Source: Membranipora membranacea
Taxonomy: Eukaryota > Bryozoa > Gymnolaemata > Cheilostomatida > Membraniporidae
Length of the DNA: 64,000 bases
Assembly (NCBI GenBank): GCA_914767715.1
Contig: OU612069.1
Location: 4,154,001-4,218,000, forward strand
Reading direction: 5' to 3'
Shown: one piece after another, positions 60,050 through 64,000 of the stretch
How positions within the stretch are numbered: position 1 is the first letter of the stretch
Layout: every line of letters begins with the position of its first letter
Notes under the pieces: model-generated
Databases searched by the model: none
Seen by the model: only the letters and a program-made list of their open reading frames with translations
What the model was told of the DNA's origin: nothing
Program-made: the position numbers and the translations under genes

Positions 60050-60690
60050 ACACTCAAAAATCATAACCGTGAAATAATCCTTTGAAAGTATCAAGTTAAA
60101 GAAGATACAAATGTGTTTAAGTTTAAAATTGATGCCATATTGCATACACAACATCCCGGCAGTGTCGAACAGATCCTGGCATATTTGAAATTAAGGGAAA
60201 TTGGCGCAGTCATTGCACACTCGCCCTCAAGGCACACACTATTTCGCTGCCACGATGTGGTCAGTGACTAATCCTCGTGATTTTAACCAACATTTTTAAA
60301 GCCAACTAATGACTTAGTACTAAATTGTGAGTTTGTTACTCGCAACAGGGCCAAATGATACCCAGCATCACAACAGCCTCTATCCCAACAAATTAAAAAA
60401 AAAGTTCACTTTATTTATTTTTCAATGTAATGCAATGTAATGTAGAATAATATGTCATTCTTTCGTGTGTTATTTATCACTTCTGTTGTGACAGCTCATG
60501 CCCACCCTATTAATTTGATCAAAATTGTAGCGCTGATTGTTTTCAGTCTTTTGCTAATCTGCTAATCAATTACAACCTAAGACCACCTCCAGTAGGCAGT
60601 AAATGTATTACTTTGTGAGGCCTTACATTGTTCTCTAGGCTTTGGGAGTCGAGGTTCCACCCTGAATCCCGTATCGGGGGTGGTGGGGGG
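60050..60690. other. Diverged T-like stretch without supported gene
   Basis: 60300-60650 retains T landmarks ('gacagctcatgccca', 'gcagtaaatgtatta') at much greater divergence than other copies. 60050-60300 has no match. A minus-strand frame over 60577-60810 is real only in its first part (G exon). Confidence 0.5.
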
Positions 60691-60699
60691 GGGGCTTAC

Positions 60700-60810
60700 A
60701 GCTCTTCTCCCAAAGCTGAGAATAATTGATTTGACACTGCGCTGCACAGGATAGTCAATGATGGCAGGTTCACATTCAAAAGCTAGAAGTCCCCCCTGTT
60801 TAGGGAGCAA
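60700..60810 (-). other. Candidate exon G, copy 5 (open)
   Basis: Minus strand: LPKQGGLLAFECEPAIIDYP, VQRSVKSIILSFGRRAV. A 12-base in-frame deletion removes part of the 5' end relative to 15046. 'AGCT|gtaagc' is the best donor of any G copy. The LRR exon that follows G elsewhere is missing here. Confidence 0.42.
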
Positions 60811-61410
60811 CCCTGATTGTCACAATGAACAACATGAAAAATAAATTATGGTGTTTTATTAAGATTATTAGTAAAATTAATAATTGAAAGATCATTGAAC
60901 TGAGGAAATTTTAAGTTTGATAGGGCACATAATCGTGAAAACAGCGTCATTTCGCTCTATTTTCCAGTAACAAGGTCTTCTTATTCAATGGTAATGGGCT
61001 ACATTTAGTTATTTTTACAGGATAATACACCCTTGGCATCGTAACTTTTAACATAATATTACTTGATAGAGTTGAAAGTCTCAGATTATCACTCTCAAAA
61101 AACTTGTCTGTTGACTTACTGTACAAATTACTTTAATTTTAAAATTGGTACAGAGTTGATTTTTTATTAGATGAGGTGATGAGGACTAATTAATTTGTTA
61201 AATATAGTCTCATCATACTGCCGTTTTGTTCTGGTCGATTTTCTTGCAAATTGCCAAAAATAGATATGATTCATTAAATTAATATTATGCATTATTGATA
61301 ACTTCACTCATACTAGGAAAGGTTGCTCCAACATAATAAAATGATAATAATAATAATGAAAATTTAAATAATAATAATAATGATATAAATATTTGTATTA
61401 TGCACACGTA

Positions 61411-61785
61411 TAGTCAGTCAGTTTGGCGCAGTGGTTAGCGTGTCTGCCACTTAACCAGCCGGTTGTGGGTTCAAACCCCGCCTGATCACACAGTCCGAGT
61501 TTGACTGATCACACAGTCCTTTCGGATCAGGACTATAAATAATGGAGGTCTTCTGTATGTACAACACCATTGTGCATAAAGATTAAAGAACCCTCCTGTA
61601 TGGTATAGCCCTATACAGGAGTATGCTGTCCTCAACCACTGCAGCTCCGGCCGTGTAGCGTCATGCTTTACGCTGGGTTAAACCTGTCAGTGGTTGAAAA
61701 GTGGCAGTAACGACTCGGAAACTTAGTCGTCACTACAAACCTCTTCCTAGACAGACAGCAAAGATATAAAATATATATATCTTAT
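61411..61785 (+). mobile_element. tRNA-derived SINE
   Basis: Polymerase III A box 'tggcgcagtgg' (61424-61434) and B box 'ggttcaaaccc' (61468-61478), 34 bases apart, inside a tRNA-like head. A GC-richer body of about 250 bases and an AT tail ('aaaatatatatatctta') follow. The site is empty in the paralogous copy near 15630, where 'gcacacatat' runs straight into 'tattggattgataag'. It postdates the block III duplication. Confidence 0.85.
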
Positions 61786-62318
61786 AGGATTAATAAGTAT
61801 TGCCCCTCATGTTAATGGAAGAAGACAACTCAATGGAGCAATCAAGATATAAGGTCATTCATACAATGTCTGACAATTATTTTTTTATCAAGTTTACCCT
61901 GTATACTCAACAAAGTTTGCAAAGGTTACAGTCCAGTAGAGCTAGGATAGGCAAGATGTATTCCATCCCATAGAAAGCTGAGTAAAGTAGATATTTCATG
62001 TCAGCTTTGAAAAGCTCCGTTGGGGTAAGTACTGAAATGCCGATAAACTGCAAACCCAACATGAGGAGCATAGAGCACCATTGAAAAGTGCTGCTTCGCA
62101 CCCTCAAGGATTATTACTTTCCCTATATTATTTATAGATCAGTTTTTGAGAATTGGCACCGGTATTGTAATATTTCAGGTAGTTTAAATGTCACATAATA
62201 TTATATCATACCTAATTTCAATTCGGTAAATTGCAATTCAAATCTGTGTGCAGCATTACTTTGAAGAGTATTAAGAAATCACATCATTTGCTGGTGTCTT
62301 GCTGAACATTGTTCTAGT

Positions 62319-62555
62319 ATGTTGTTAATACATCTTCCAAAATACTATTTCCAAGGTGGTATAGAAACATTGCGGCAGCAGAAATCATATCCCATTACAC
62401 TCATGCAGTTTGTTGAGAGGACAATCCAATGCTCTAATATTATTGGAATGAAAAGTATCACCATTATGATGAGAGAAAGCACTGAGCGTTGTGACAGTTT
62501 TATGATAAAACATTACCACAATGCATCTCATTTTGAAAGTTATCGGTGGCTATGA
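62319..62555 (+). other. Conserved open frame R, copy 2
   Basis: 78 codons, homologous to 38041-38268: YYFQGGIETLRQQKSYPITL, VERTIQCSNIIGMKSITIMM, and the RWL-TGA end. Frame is kept despite nucleotide changes, more than expected of plain non-coding repeat. Confidence 0.4.
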
Positions 62556-63093
62556 GGTGGTTGTCACAGCATTATAAAACAAACTTTATAAGATGATCAT
62601 AAAACAATGCTGTAGTGATGGAAGAACTGTGATGCTATAACATTGTTAAAATTTAATACTCTTTGATAGCATGACCATAGCATCATTAAAGTGCTTATTA
62701 TAAGCTGTTCTCTCGCATTTAACAGTGATGTATCATCATGTCAAAAATAATGTTTGACTAATACTTAGAACCAAAGATTCTACTATAACTGAATCTGAAC
62801 ATTTTGATTACCATTCTGTATCCTTTTAGACAATAACCCAATCCTATCATTCACACACCATGTAAATCTTGATAAATTTGTATGCAATAAGAATCAAGAA
62901 TTATCCCTTTTCTTTTATATCTATTGGTATGAACATATAACAATTGTCTTAAACAAACTGCTCACATGGATTTGTAAATAAAAAGGCAATATCGCCTTGT
63001 CTAGCATACTCTGCATGTCCTCATCGAAAATGTTATAAAACTGCCAACACAGGTCTCCAAAATTAAGATTTACACTTCTGCTTTTAAATTGTA

Positions 63094-63336
63094 CTAATCG
63101 CACTCACGTAGATATGTTGGTAGTTGGTTGTTTGACTGATCTAAATACAACAGCTTTATTTTCAGTTTTAACGCTTTGTATATTTGGTATTTATTGCAGG
63201 TCATTGCCATCATCTTGAGGGCAAATCCTCCACCTGTATCATTTAAATATTTATAAATATTATATTCAACTGTCAACAAATAGTTCATTGAAATCGTGAA
63301 AGTGAAAGATTTGAAAGAGTTCAAAAAAGTTGCCAC
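63094..63336 (-). other. Minus-strand open frame Y, copy 3
   Basis: 80 codons ending GGGFALKMMAMTCNKYQIYK ... YLRECD stop. Nearly the same C-terminus as copy 1 with D/E and S/P changes. Coding status unproven. Confidence 0.35.
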
Positions 63337-63489
63337 CTCTATAAATGGAGTGCAATCATAGACTTGATTATAAACCTTGACATGACACTATATGGATATT
63401 GAGGCACTGAGCACTGATTTTGTAGTTCAATAGCTGTAGGAATCATCACCTCCTGTATGAATCTATAAACGAGAGTTGTTACCACACAA

Positions 63490-64000
63490 ATTTGATATAC
63501 ATATAGAAAGTATTTTGTTCTGCTAAACAAAATCAACAAGAAATTTAGAAGAATAGAAAAAAAAGACAGTGGATATTCTAGTTTGTATCAACTCGATTCC
63601 ACACCGAGATATGGAAACATAGTGATTTTGAAATAGAATTTAAGTGGGCAAAATATGTTGCTAAACTGAACTAATACTAAGCAAAAGTAATGAATAAAAA
63701 TTCATGCAGCAGCAGTGTATTTTTGTCAATTGTAACTTTAATAACATCCGAAAATTAAAAAGCGTTATTATTAATGCACACAATTAAATTTCATTTTGAT
63801 TCTGCAAGGTTTTGGTAGCTTTGGTTTTAGCCTTGTATGATATTTTTAAATATGCCTATCGTATACCATGCTCACTGAGTTAGAACTTTATCAACAGAGG
63901 ACTGAGTACTAGGAGGTATAAAGTTTCCTAAGCAAAACTTTTCAAATTGATGATAATCCAGAGCGGCAGTATTTCATTCAGGATGACAGAATTAGAGCTC
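63490..64000. repeat. Block I segmental duplication, copy 7 (start only)
   Basis: Matches copy 1 from its first bases ('gttctgct', 'tagaagaatagaaa') to 'gcagaattagagct'-type sequence at the window edge. Shows that the I-II-III series continues beyond the window. Confidence 0.85.

Larger units (their letters stand above)
57400..60050. repeat. Block II segmental duplication, copy 8 (P-T-U-L-M-Q)
   Basis: Starts with the pre-P part of block I (57400-57790), then T, U, L, M and Q. W, S and LRR are absent; it runs into unrelated sequence at 60045. Confidence 0.82.
60830..63490. repeat. Block III segmental duplication, copy with X, SINE, R and Y
   Basis: X at 60840-61280, AT-rich microsatellite at 61340-61390, SINE at 61411-61785, tail at 61790-62200, R frame and R segment at 62319-63090, Y at 63097-63480. 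The J-like inverted part of Y is deleted ('cactgagcactgattttgtag'). Confidence 0.8.

Noticed and set aside
1-64000. CRISPR arrays, operons or prokaryotic mobile systems
   Set aside because: No short regularly spaced direct repeats, no dense gene packing and no ribosome-binding sites; splice-bounded exons and LINE/SINE content are eukaryotic.

Overview
This is a eukaryotic, AT-rich, intron-style window, almost certainly from an animal. It has GT-AG bounded candidate exons, a CR1/Rex1-like non-LTR retrotransposon, a tRNA-derived SINE and non-autonomous TIR elements. There is no operon structure, no ribosome-binding sites and no long intact gene. A repeat-rich invertebrate is my guess; the sequence alone does not fix the phylum.

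The dominant feature is a mosaic of diverged segmental duplications that fills nearly the whole window. Block I is about 4-5 kb, with copies starting near 1, 8150, 16980, 31360, 39590, 54010 and 63490. Block II is about 3.5-4 kb and carries most candidate exons. Its copies or partial copies lie at 4440-6060, 10900-15060, 22060-25260 plus 27462-27790, 29150-30440, 34840-37570, 42400-45830, 45831-49539, 49540-53045 and 56020-60050. Block III lies at 6060-6680, 15060-16980, 37570-39590 and 60830-63490. The complete order is I-II-III, repeated. A younger local amplification has made three tandem block II copies at 42.4-53.0 kb; the second and third are spaced exactly 3,709 bp apart.

Two opposite gene-fragment sets are interleaved in these blocks. 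On the minus strand there are five copies of a 141-nt symmetric-phase exon coding two leucine-rich repeats, with clean splice sites. Nearby minus-strand candidate exons carry conserved peptides (IIDYPVQRS, DIHSLGLLL...DQLDKYCLIC, SLEGVVSNDIII). On the plus strand a 93-nt exon (AAKRFWTDQFNKPPGKE) and a likely terminal exon (FSLDILIREQTTAACLAIL) recur in most block II copies and are phase compatible. A further plus-strand frame with a hydrophobic segment lies at 7744-8019 and 53863-54138. Many copies have stops, frameshifts or lost splice sites, so the window looks like a gene family expanding and decaying by duplication. I could not name the gene family beyond 'LRR'.

Mobile elements account for much of the rest. 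Two CR1/Rex1-like LINE insertions (25261-27461, 35659-36270) and a SINE (61411-61785) can be dated after the duplications because other copies keep the empty site. Much older LINE relics sit next to the LRR exons and in the block I tail. A TIR element (28453-29112), a solitary TIR arm (42345-42398) and a tRNA-like relic (16168-16236) complete the set.
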